Positions 45,170 to 53,377 of a stretch of 64,000 nt of DNA are shown here, piece after piece. Source of the DNA: [Ruminococcus] torques ATCC 27756 (GTDB lineage: Bacteria > Bacillota > Clostridia > Lachnospirales > Lachnospiraceae); NCBI RefSeq assembly GCF_000153925.1, contig NZ_DS264356.1, forward strand, positions 64,713-128,712, given 5' to 3'. The position numbers were made by a program, and so were the translations under genes. Position 1 is the stretch's first letter, and each line of letters begins with the position of its first letter. Below the pieces are notes generated by a model. The model saw only the letters and a program-made list of their open reading frames with translations, did not search any database and had not been told where the DNA came from.

Positions 45170-48100
45170 CTATGCTCTTTTTCTTCTTCTGAAAATAACA
45201 ACTGCGGAAGCTACCAGCATGAACGCCCAGAACATGATCGGTGTCTGATCGCCTGTCTGAACTGCCTGACCTTTCTGTGAATCCGGATTTTTATCCTCAT
45301 CTTCCTTAACGTCATCTTTTTTCACAAGCAGTTTCTCTGCATCTTTTAACGCTTTTAACATATCTTCAACGTCTTTTGCCGTCGCTTTCTTGTCTTCCAA
45401 TACCGCTTTTGCTTTTTCCAAAACGTCTTTATATGCTTTCACTGACGCATCCGTATATCCGCTTAAGTCTTTCTTTTCAGCCGCTTTGATCGCTTCTTTC
45501 AATGCTTCTAACTGCTCTTTGCTCGGCTTTTTGTCTTCTTCCTGCGGATTGTCTTTCTCTACGAGAAGCTTGTCTGCATCTTTTAATGTTTTCAGCATAT
45601 CTTCAACCTCTGTTGCTGTTGTTTCTTTATCTGACAACATTGTTTTTGCTTTTTCCACAACATCTTTATATGCTTCGACAGACGCATCCGTATATCCGCT
45701 TAAATCTTTCTTTTCAGCCGCTTTGATCGCTTTCTTTAATTCCTCTAACTTTTCTTTGCTCGGCTTCATTTCCAAATCAACGGCAGCTTTCTGCAGTTTA
45801 GCCAAAGCGTCGTCTACCTCTTTTTGTGCCGCCTTCTCATCTTTAAGAACTTCCTGCGCTTTATCATATGCCGCCTTAAAAGCATTCCATGTCGAAGGAG
45901 TATACTCTTCTTCTTTATCTGCGTATTTCTTTGCGAAATCTACATAACTCTGAAGCGCAGTCTTATCCACTTTATCCGGACTCGGTTTTGCAGTCAGTCC
46001 GCTGATCGCAGTTTCAAGATCCGTCTTCGCCTGATCTACTTCTGTCTGTGAAGCATCCGCGTTTTTAAGTACCGTTTCAGCCGCTGTCAGCGCTTGCGTA
46101 TACTTCGCTGCGGATTCTTCCGTATATCCCGAAAGATCCCCGTACGCTTTTTTCGCCTCATCAACCGAAGCCTGCAGTTTTGTGAAATCTGCACGTTTTA
46201 CAAGTCCGTTTACCGCTGTCTCAAGCGCTGTGCGAGCCGCCTCGATATCCGCATCAAGCGCATTTTCATTTTTCAAGACTTCATTTGCCGCATCCAATGC
46301 GCTCTTAAACGGCTGCCATGTGGACGGAGTATAGTCTTTTTCAGTCTTATCGCTCACTGCATCGACCAATACTTTCAGGCTTGTCGTGTCACCTATAAAG
46401 TCAAGCATATGTACGATTTCAAGCAATTCTGTGTACGCTTCGTCAACCTGCTCCTGTGACGCTTTTTCATTATCTTTCACCTGAACTGCTTTCGCAAGCG
46501 CTGCATCTAACGCTTTTTTCACTTCAGGAACGACATGTTCATATTCCGGTTTTTCTTTCGCGCTCTGTGCGTATCCGATCAAAAATTCAAGGAACTGCTT
46601 ATTTACCTGTTCCGGCTGCGGTTCTTCTTTTTTCGGAGCCATTATACGGATTTCTGCCGCAGATGCAAAGTTCTTTCCTGCCTGATCTGACAATGTTCTC
46701 ACTGCATATAATCTAACGTTTGTCGCCTCTGTCTGATCAAACTGAGCCCATTTCCATCCTGAATCATTTGTCCATGTTCCTGTCGCCACTTCATGATAAG
46801 ACTGTCCGTTATCATTGCTTACCTCAATACGGTATTCAACGATCACACCGTTCACCGCGCCGTTTCTTGGAAGTATACGCAGTCCGTTGACAGTCTTGCT
46901 CTCTCCCAGGGCAATATCGATCCACAGATTATTCTGGTCGTCGCCTTCATATTTACTGTGCCAAAGCGTTGACACGTCTTTATCCAGAACATATGATGCG
47001 GGTCCTTCTTTCCCTGTCTGCGGCTGCGCGCTTCCTGCCGTAGCAGTCATCCCTTCTGTCGGAAGGTCAAACTCATCATTTGCCGCCGGATTTTTTACAG
47101 AGTAGTTTTCTAAAATTTCTGCTCCGAGTGTTTTCAGATCCTGCGGTGTCGCAGTTGTCGGATACTCTTTATTGCTGCGTACCCATTCCCATTCCCACTC
47201 AAACCAGTCGATATTACTCTCATAATCCGTTCCCGAAAGCTCGTTTGTTCTTGCTGTGATCCAGCGCTGCCATCTTGCTTTATAGAAATCACCGATCAAG
47301 CCTGACCACTGACGGTTAGAGTAATCTTTCAGACCGCCTTTTTCCGCCTGATTTTTCGATCCCCATGTAGTAACGAGCGCTTTTGCATTGAACTCATACA
47401 GTTCTTTTGTAAAGTCATCCGCATTATTTGCAAGCGCTTTTGCCTGCTCTACCCATCTTCCGAGAAGGAAGTATTCGCTTGTTCCCGTTACTTTTTCCAT
47501 GTCTTCGATCACTGACATGAATTTTTCCGAATATGTTTTAAAGCTGTCCAGATCTTTTGCGCTGAACGCTGCAGACATACCTTTTTGATATTCCTGAGCG
47601 CTGTTGGAAAGTACCTGCTGCAAAACATTTGCCAGATCGTACTGATATCCTGCGCTGTCTTTCAGCTTATCATAATCAGCTAACAGAAGCGCTGCCGCTT
47701 CTTCAAGATCGCCTTTTTCATAGCTGATCACCGCGTTGCCCCATGTAGAAGCCGCCCCGATCGTAAGATTCGGTCTTGCATTTACAACTGACTCCGGCGC
47801 ACCCTGTCCAAGGCCGTTTAAGCTCGCCTTATATACTGTTTCTTTCAAAATATCCCATGCCTGATTTGCCGACTCACTCTCTGCTCCGTATCTTCTCGTC
47901 GCATAATCATCAAGCCATGTGTCAAGATCGATCACTTCCATCTTCTGTGACGCATCATCCTGCCAGATCGTCTCGAACAAGAAATCATACAATACCGGGT
48001 TATTTACACTCGCCTCAGGAGTGATTCCGATTCCCGCGATATATTTCGTCTCATTAAATACTTTCGGAATATTATTTGCAAGGTTGTCAAGATGTCCGTG

Positions 48101-50761
48101 CAGTCCGAGACGTCCTCCGAAGTTATTCAGCATACAGAACAGCCACGGAGTCTTGTCAAATTCTTCCTCGTCTCCATATGCTTCCGCGCCGGGACGTCCT
48201 TCATCATAATGCGGGTCTTTCTCTGCGTACAAGTCAAGAATCAGCGCATGATCTGTTCCCTTTTCCACTCTGTCAAGACCGTTTAACAATGCAGTTGTCG
48301 GATTACCCTGCCATGACTGGATGATCCAAACCGCATCTTTGTCTGCCGTGATCATTTCAGTTAATACTTTTTCCGAAATGTCGGACGCATTCATACCGCC
48401 TGTAATGCCGCCTTCGTGGAACGGGTCTGTCGCATAATAGTTGCTTACGTCTCCGTAAACTTCTTTCTGACACTGATAGAATTTCTTCGCATATTTTTCA
48501 AATGTAGAAGAAGTTGTCTTTAACATCGTCGGACGCTGGAAGGAACACCACTCGCCCTGCTCGATCACTTCTGCATTTTTGTCATAATCGTGAATATTTG
48601 TCGGAACCATTCCGCTGTAACCTTGCAGTACAGGCTGCATTCCGAGTTTTCTCATAATAAGCTGATTCTTTCTTGCCAGCTCTGTTCTCTCTTCAAACCA
48701 CGAGTCATGCACCGGGCCTCCGAAACCGGAAAGGTTCGCCATATATGCCCACGCATAATATGCAGGTCCTGCAATAAAGTCTTTAATATCTTCGTGAGAA
48801 TATCCAAGTTCTCCTAAAAATCTTCTCCATACTTCTTCCTGCGCTGTCGCGTCAAGAACGACGTTCACGCCGTTTAACGCCAGCCAGTCTAACTCGTCAC
48901 GCCATTCCTGCTCTCCCCAGAACGCCATAGAATAAGAAAGCGTACAGTAGTTATAAGAGTAGCGGACTTCCGCCTTCGTCTCTTTAAATACTTTTTCTGT
49001 CACAACAGGTTTATTTTCCGGCATATCTGCCTGATCTCCCACTTGTGAAAGATTTACCTGACAGAAATATTTCAGATAATGGTTCAGTCCTGTCGCAAGA
49101 GAAACACCGTCGTTTCCTTTGATTTTCACCTGATCTCCATCCATGGAAAGTTCAAAGTAATCATAACCGTTCTTTTTCGGATTCTCCGCAAGTTCAAGCT
49201 TAAACCAGTCTTTGTAAGCTTTTCCGAGTCTTCTTTCGATAATACCGTAAACTTCGTTTTTCGTATCATTTTCTGTAATCTCTACATTATATTCTGACTC
49301 TTCATATTTTACTGTATTGATCTCAGGTCTTTTCTGAACTTCTGACTTGCTCTCTTTTCCTGTCACACGGACTTCGTTCAGTACAGCCGCCGTAGACGCG
49401 GAATTATATTCCATATAAACGCGGACGATTCTCGCTTCTTTTCCTTCCGCCTGGTAAACTTCTCCCTTTTCAGCATCACAGGAATCTTTTGATGTCTTCT
49501 CTGCCAGTTTATCAAAATCTCTTCCGTCCATACTTGTATAGATCGTATACTGAGAATATCCATTCTCCGGTGTATATACTTCTACCGTATCAAGGTTATA
49601 ATTTTTCTCCAGATCAATATCTACATAAGACGGATAATATGCGCCGGTCCACTGTGTCTTTTTGCTTCCGTCCGTAATATTTTTCGCCGTATTTTTTCCA
49701 GACGGCGTATGTACCGGTTTCTTAAATGCGATACTGCCTGTATCCTGTACTTCGATCTCGCTTCCGTACACCTCAAACTCTGCCACTGCCGGCCATCCGT
49801 TCTGCGTTCCGCCCTGTGTCTTACAAGAATGCATAACAATCTTCACTTCTGAATACTGCGCGGCATTAAACTTATAAACCTGCGCATAATTATCTGTACG
49901 GTTTGCCTTCTGGTGATCTGCAATCTTCGTATAATCGCTGTCTCCTGCTTTCTTCGCCAGGATGCTGTACTCGAACGCGAAATCAACACTGTCCGTATCT
50001 CCCACATGCTCAAAAGCAATGCGGAACGCATCCATCGTTCTTGCCTCGTCAAAATTCAAAGCGATGTACTTCTCTGAAGTCTGCGCTTCATTGTGGAACT
50101 TATACAATGTTTTGTCGTTTCCGTCAACAAGGTTTGCTGATCCTTCAGATTGATTTTCGTTTCCGTCTGTTGTGATCTTCGCCTGATTTGCAATGTTATT
50201 GTAATCAGACACTTTTTCTTCCTGCTCTTCAAACACTTCCACTTCCTGAACCGACGGCCAGAACGCGCCCTGACTTCCATCAGAATTCTGCGGATCGGAA
50301 AGCGTTACATAAATATGCGTTGCCGACTTCGGCACGTCCGCTGTAAACTCTTCTTTTGAATCTACCGTCATTCTCTTGCTTCCGAAATCAATCAAATCCG
50401 TTGTAATGCCGTTCTGTGCATACTGAACTGTCACAAGCGCCGTTCTTCCTGTACTGTTATCCCCGTCTTCGCCAAGTTCTACAGCCACTTTTGAAATACT
50501 GCGTCCTTTATCCAACTGGATCACAGCCGTTGCAGGCCACGTTCCTTGTGTCTGCCAGCTTGTTTTCGGATCACCGTCATTGATGTTTCCGATTACATAA
50601 CTTCCATTCTCACCGTTCTGCGTACTTACCGTACCGTTAACGGCAACATTGACAAGCGTTGTCTTCGCCTCTGCTTTTTGCGGAGCTATGCCCGCAAATG
50701 CGCTAATAACCATGCAGGAAGCAAGAATCGATGATACGATCTTTCTAATCTTCTTTTGCAT
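45170..50761 (-). CDS. cell-surface GH89 alpha-N-acetylglucosaminidase with CBM32-like and FIVAR modules
   Basis: 1863 residues. A signal peptide (about 1-33, ending AEAKT) is followed by three F5/8C-CBM32-like modules (about 35-180, 185-340, 345-475) and the GH89/NAGLU catalytic part (about 480-1225). Proposed catalytic acids are Glu783 in YATDPFHEGG and Glu916 in GIGITPEAS. A fourth CBM32-like module (about 1240-1380) is followed by about six FIVAR modules (1390-1820). The last two are close copies with a 237-base period. The tail is a sorting-like VQTGD, hydrophobic helix and RRRKRA. It should release terminal alpha-GlcNAc from gastric-type mucin or similar glycans, at the wall. Single gene with its own regulated promoter and terminator. 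Confidence 0.93.
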   Translation of the reverse strand: MQKKIRKIVSSILASCMVISAFAGIAPQKAEAKTTLVNVAVNGTVSTQNGENGSYVIGNINDGDPKTSWQTQGTWPATAVIQLDKGRSISKVAVELGEDGDNSTGRTALVTVQYAQNGITTDLIDFGSKRMTVDSKEEFTADVPKSATHIYVTLSDPQNSDGSQGAFWPSVQEVEVFEEQEEKVSDYNNIANQAKITTDGNENQSEGSANLVDGNDKTLYKFHNEAQTSEKYIALNFDEARTMDAFRIAFEHVGDTDSVDFAFEYSILAKKAGDSDYTKIADHQKANRTDNYAQVYKFNAAQYSEVKIVMHSCKTQGGTQNGWPAVAEFEVYGSEIEVQDTGSIAFKKPVHTPSGKNTAKNITDGSKKTQWTGAYYPSYVDIDLEKNYNLDTVEVYTPENGYSQYTIYTSMDGRDFDKLAEKTSKDSCDAEKGEVYQAEGKEARIVRVYMEYNSASTAAVLNEVRVTGKESKSEVQKRPEINTVKYEESEYNVEITENDTKNEVYGIIERRLGKAYKDWFKLELAENPKKNGYDYFELSMDGDQVKIKGNDGVSLATGLNHYLKYFCQVNLSQVGDQADMPENKPVVTEKVFKETKAEVRYSYNYCTLSYSMAFWGEQEWRDELDWLALNGVNVVLDATAQEEVWRRFLGELGYSHEDIKDFIAGPAYYAWAYMANLSGFGGPVHDSWFEERTELARKNQLIMRKLGMQPVLQGYSGMVPTNIHDYDKNAEVIEQGEWCSFQRPTMLKTTSSTFEKYAKKFYQCQKEVYGDVSNYYATDPFHEGGITGGMNASDISEKVLTEMITADKDAVWIIQSWQGNPTTALLNGLDRVEKGTDHALILDLYAEKDPHYDEGRPGAEAYGDEEEFDKTPWLFCMLNNFGGRLGLHGHLDNLANNIPKVFNETKYIAGIGITPEASVNNPVLYDFLFETIWQDDASQKMEVIDLDTWLDDYATRRYGAESESANQAWDILKETVYKASLNGLGQGAPESVVNARPNLTIGAASTWGNAVISYEKGDLEEAAALLLADYDKLKDSAGYQYDLANVLQQVLSNSAQEYQKGMSAAFSAKDLDSFKTYSEKFMSVIEDMEKVTGTSEYFLLGRWVEQAKALANNADDFTKELYEFNAKALVTTWGSKNQAEKGGLKDYSNRQWSGLIGDFYKARWQRWITARTNELSGTDYESNIDWFEWEWEWVRSNKEYPTTATPQDLKTLGAEILENYSVKNPAANDEFDLPTEGMTATAGSAQPQTGKEGPASYVLDKDVSTLWHSKYEGDDQNNLWIDIALGESKTVNGLRILPRNGAVNGVIVEYRIEVSNDNGQSYHEVATGTWTNDSGWKWAQFDQTEATNVRLYAVRTLSDQAGKNFASAAEIRIMAPKKEEPQPEQVNKQFLEFLIGYAQSAKEKPEYEHVVPEVKKALDAALAKAVQVKDNEKASQEQVDEAYTELLEIVHMLDFIGDTTSLKVLVDAVSDKTEKDYTPSTWQPFKSALDAANEVLKNENALDADIEAARTALETAVNGLVKRADFTKLQASVDEAKKAYGDLSGYTEESAAKYTQALTAAETVLKNADASQTEVDQAKTDLETAISGLTAKPSPDKVDKTALQSYVDFAKKYADKEEEYTPSTWNAFKAAYDKAQEVLKDEKAAQKEVDDALAKLQKAAVDLEMKPSKEKLEELKKAIKAAEKKDLSGYTDASVEAYKDVVEKAKTMLSDKETTATEVEDMLKTLKDADKLLVEKDNPQEEDKKPSKEQLEALKEAIKAAEKKDLSGYTDASVKAYKDVLEKAKAVLEDKKATAKDVEDMLKALKDAEKLLVKKDDVKEDEDKNPDSQKGQAVQTGDQTPIMFWAFMLVASAVVIFRRRKRA
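45320..45775. repeat. tandem duplication of a FIVAR-coding unit
   Basis: Two copies with a 237-base (79-residue) period; for example GACGCATCCGTATATCCGCT occurs at 45444 and 45681. The encoded units share IKAAEKKDLSGYTDASV. A recent duplication at the surface-exposed end of the GH89 protein. Confidence 0.85.
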
Positions 50762-50859
50762 TCTTCCACTCCTTTATCAATAATATCAGACCGAAGCGGC
50801 AGATCTGTTTTCGATGTCATTGCAGATTTCTGCATAAAATGCTGCGCGAATACAGGCAG

Positions 50860-50908
50860 AAAAAAAGATCCGATATTCTCCGGCATAATGCATAGAAAAT
50901 ATCTGATC
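50860..50908 (-). terminator. intrinsic terminator inside the GH89 leader (attenuator)
   Basis: On the minus strand, GATCAGATATTTTC (50908-50895) pairs with GAGAATATCGGATC (50880-50867) with one mismatch and one wobble, followed by seven T (50866-50860). It lies after the promoter and 99 bases before the start codon. Expression would therefore need antitermination. Confidence 0.8.
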
Positions 50909-50949
50909 TTATCTGTTCAAAGCCGCCATCTATGTCTTTGCTCTTTATC

Positions 50950-50978
50950 AGAATAGCAAATTTTCTCAAAAATGTCAA
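50950..50978 (-). promoter_or_regulatory. GH89 gene promoter
   Basis: Perfect -35 TTGACA (50973-50978) and -10 TATTCT (50950-50955), 17-base spacer. The leader is about 180 bases long. Confidence 0.8.
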
Positions 50979-50982
50979 TTTA

Positions 50983-51010
50983 TACATTTGTATTGCTTGT
51001 TGTACATTTG
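50983..51010. promoter_or_regulatory. direct repeats upstream of the GH89 promoter
   Basis: Two copies of CAAATGTA (50983-50990 and 51003-51010, plus strand TACATTTG) are spaced exactly 20 bases, two helix turns, just upstream of the -35. This is the usual arrangement for an activator. The rest of 51011-51109 is AT-rich and shows nothing clear. Confidence 0.6.
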
Positions 51011-51109
51011 CACCGCTTATATCATGCTCTTTTCTATCTATTAATACCAAACAGACCTTTCAAAATATACCATTTTTTCTCAAATAGTCACCTGTTATGC
51101 ATCTTTTCA

Positions 51110-51883
51110 TCAGTTATATTTGTTCACAATTTTTCTATATGAAACAGTTCCTCCGAAAAGATCGAGGGCGCTTCCTATCGTAAAGTCAAGTTGTCCGCCG
51201 CCCAAACTCCGAAACCGTTCCAAATCGTCTTCCGAACTGATTCCTCCGGCGTATGTAATCGGAATTTTTCCCCATTGCCCAAGCATATGTACAAGTTGTT
51301 CTTCCATTCCCGATCGTTTTCCCTCTACATCAACGCCGTGGATCAAAAACTCATCACAATAAGAAGATAATTCCTCAAGAACAGCGGCGTTCAAACGTAG
51401 ATTCGTATATTTTTGCCAACGATCTGTAACTACATAATAATCTTCACCTTGTTTTCGGCAGCTCAAATCGAGCACGATATGCTCTTTTCCTACGGCATGA
51501 ACAAGCTTCTTTAGATTTTCTCTGCAAAATTCTCCTCCGCGAAACACATACGATGTGACGATCACATGGCTCGCTCCGCATTCTATATATTCATATGCAT
51601 TCTCGTCTGTAATCCCTCCTCCTATCTGCAGTCCTTTCGGATAAACACGAAGAGCCTCTTTCGCCTGTTGTTTTGTCTGTTCATAATATTCTGACTGCCG
51701 GCTGTTTAAAAGAATAATATGACCTCCTCTCAGACAATCTTCCTTATACATATTCGCATAAAATGCGGCGTTTAAATCAGATGCGAAATTCGTCTTTGCC
51801 ATGTTCCCCTCATCTTTTAAACTTCCACCGACAATCTGTTTTACTTTTCCGTTATGAATATCAATGCACGGTCTGAATTTCAT
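51110..51883 (-). CDS. HisA homologue of the eukaryotic (HIS6) type
   Basis: 257-residue TIM barrel, ProFAR isomerase of histidine synthesis by similarity. The motifs follow yeast HIS6 rather than bacterial HisA: MKFRPCIDIHNGKVKQIVGG, MAKTNFASDLNAAFYANMYK, LQIGGGITDENA, SHVIVTSYVF, IVLDLSCRKQGEDYYVV, NEFLIHGVDVEG-like DEFLIHGVDVEGKRSG, and ALDLFGGTVSYRKIV. Putative catalytic Asp residues lie in CIDIHNG and GVDVEG. No other his gene is nearby. Either it serves histidine synthesis from outside a his operon, or it has another phosphoribosyl substrate. An AAGGAG site precedes the ATG. Confidence 0.85.
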   Translation of the reverse strand: MKFRPCIDIHNGKVKQIVGGSLKDEGNMAKTNFASDLNAAFYANMYKEDCLRGGHIILLNSRQSEYYEQTKQQAKEALRVYPKGLQIGGGITDENAYEYIECGASHVIVTSYVFRGGEFCRENLKKLVHAVGKEHIVLDLSCRKQGEDYYVVTDRWQKYTNLRLNAAVLEELSSYCDEFLIHGVDVEGKRSGMEEQLVHMLGQWGKIPITYAGGISSEDDLERFRSLGGGQLDFTIGSALDLFGGTVSYRKIVNKYN

Positions 51884-51922
51884 CTGCCCTTCTCCTTATG
51901 TATTGTTTACACTATTACAAGA

Positions 51923-51960
51923 TCGACCGCAGACATAAAGTTCCTTCTCTCTGCGGTCGA
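51923..51960 (-). terminator. terminator after the repeat-rich lipoprotein gene
   Basis: Perfect 11-bp stem (51923-51933 with 51950-51960). Only a short T-run follows on minus. It lies 47 bases after the lipoprotein stop. Confidence 0.65.
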
Positions 51961-52006
51961 ATCAATCCCGATTATTTTATAACTGTTCTTATCATGCGAC
52001 AAAAAA

Positions 52007-52402
52007 CTATCTCATAGAGTCATCGGCATTTCCTGTTGCATCTCCCTGATCTGTATTTTTCATACGGTCGCCTTCTTTTTTCGCTCCGTTTTCATCAGTC
52101 AGATCATCCGCCGCATTGTCAACACCGTCTGTGACATCGTCTGTCACATCGTCAATTCCGTCTGTGACATCATCTGTTACGTCATCAACTCCCTGAGTCA
52201 CATCATTTACCGCATCATCAAGAATACCGTCTCCTTTTTTATCTGACTTGTCCGACGCATCGTTGCGATCGTTGTCTCTGTCTTTATCCGTTGTCGTCTG
52301 ATCCGCCGCATTATCTGTTTTATCTTTGCCCGCACATGCTGTCATGCCAAACAAAGTGAACACACAGAGCGTCAGCAAAATGAGTTGTTTCATTTTTTTC
52401 AT
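52007..52402 (-). CDS. small Asp/Thr-rich repeat lipoprotein
   Basis: 131 residues. The lipoprotein signal MKKMKQLILLTLCVFTLFGM is followed by lipobox MTAC (Cys23). The mature part is highly charged: Lys/Asp-rich to about 62, then four to five copies of an 8-12-residue unit of the type DDVTDDVTDGID, then NDENG... to the end. No enzyme motif. The repeats predict an amphipathic or disordered Ca-binding-like stalk, but this is inference. A GGGAG site precedes the ATG. It lies upstream of hisA-like and downstream of the sigma factor gene. Confidence 0.75.
   Translation of the reverse strand: MKKMKQLILLTLCVFTLFGMTACAGKDKTDNAADQTTTDKDRDNDRNDASDKSDKKGDGILDDAVNDVTQGVDDVTDDVTDGIDDVTDDVTDGVDNAADDLTDENGAKKEGDRMKNTDQGDATGNADDSMR
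52120..52210. repeat. short in-gene repeats, VTDG units of the lipoprotein
   Basis: Units based on GTCTGTGACATC and GTCACATCGTC recur with 12-, 24- and 36-base steps within the coding sequence. They could change length by slippage. Confidence 0.6.
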
Positions 52403-52490
52403 AAGAATATCTCCCTTTCCATAAATATTGTTGTAGTTCTAATATCTGCAATATTTTCAATATTTATACATTCGGGATTTTTTCTTTTTG

Positions 52491-53312
52491 CTACAGAGCC
52501 TTTTTCCTCAGTTTTTCCATCGCTTTTGATTCAATCTGACGCACACGCTCTCTTGTTATACCAAGACTTTCACCGATTTCTTCTAATGTATATGTGCGGT
52601 CTTTCCCCAATCCAAACCGAAGGCTGATCACTTCTTTCTCTCTGTCGTTCAAAGTTTCAAGAAGTTCTTGTACTTCTTCTTTCCTGACAAGAACGTCCAT
52701 CGCATCTTCCGGCGTCGTCTCAGATCTGTCTTCTACAAAATCTCCAAGACTGTCCTCGCCATCTTCCCCTACCGGAGTTTCCAAAGATACCGGATTTCGA
52801 ATATAAGAAAGAATATTTTTCACTTCCTCTTCTGTCCGGTCGCCAAGCTTCTTTGCAATCTCCCCCGGTTCTGCTTCTCTTCCGAATTCCTGCTGCAGTT
52901 CTTTTGCTGCTTTTTGCACCCGTTTTATATTTTCCGCAACGTGAACCGGAACTCGAATTTCTCTTGACTGCTGATCGATGGCTCTTGTAATTGCCTCTTT
53001 GATCCACCATGACGCGTAAGTTGAAAAACGGTTATCTTTCGTATAGTCATACTTTTCGGCAGCATGCATCAATCCGATATTTCCTTCCTGAATCAGATCC
53101 ATTAACGGCAAACCTCTTCCCGTATAATGTTTTGCGATAGAAACGACGAGACGAAGATTCCCTTCTTCCAGTCTCGCTCTTGCGGATTCGTCTCCGTCTG
53201 AGATTCTTCTGCCCAATTCTTTTTCTTCCGTCTCGTCCAACAGAGGAATCTCCCCTATCTCATTCAAATAGATCCGAAGCGGTTCTGACTCCTGAATTTC
53301 TTCTTTTCCCAT
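52491..53312 (-). CDS. sigma-70 family factor, primary-like without region 1.1
   Basis: 273 residues. Region 1.2 begins [17 protein letters not shown], region 2 includes [20 protein letters not shown] and [19 protein letters not shown] then [17 protein letters not shown], region 3 [13 protein letters not shown] and region 4 [20 protein letters not shown] with the helix-turn-helix [19 protein letters not shown]. These are near-consensus RpoD motifs, but the protein is about 100 residues shorter than RpoD because region 1.1 is missing. It may be a group 2 (alternative, primary-like) factor. No dnaG gene, the usual rpoD neighbour, is adjacent. Start at 53312 with GAGG upstream. Confidence 0.88.
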   Translation of the reverse strand: MGKEEIQESEPLRIYLNEIGEIPLLDETEEKELGRRISDGDESARARLEEGNLRLVVSIAKHYTGRGLPLMDLIQEGNIGLMHAAEKYDYTKDNRFSTYASWWIKEAITRAIDQQSREIRVPVHVAENIKRVQKAAKELQQEFGREAEPGEIAKKLGDRTEEEVKNILSYIRNPVSLETPVGEDGEDSLGDFVEDRSETTPEDAMDVLVRKEEVQELLETLNDREKEVISLRFGLGKDRTYTLEEIGESLGITRERVRQIESKAMEKLRKKAL

Positions 53313-53377
53313 ACAAACCTCACTTTTATTTATCTGTTTTATATTCTCTTTATGTTCTGTTATATATCCGATACCTG

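Noticed and set aside
44903-45280. 125-residue plus-strand frame in the secA-GH89 gap
   Set aside because: No ribosome site, runs through the GH89 terminator and into the end of that gene; low-quality composition.
45320-45775. possible CRISPR-like or satellite repeat
   Set aside because: The period is 237 bases, in frame, and encodes FIVAR modules; there are no spacers.
45390-45947. 185-residue plus-strand frame with repeats
   Set aside because: The repeats are the reverse of the FIVAR duplication in the GH89 gene; not a separate gene.
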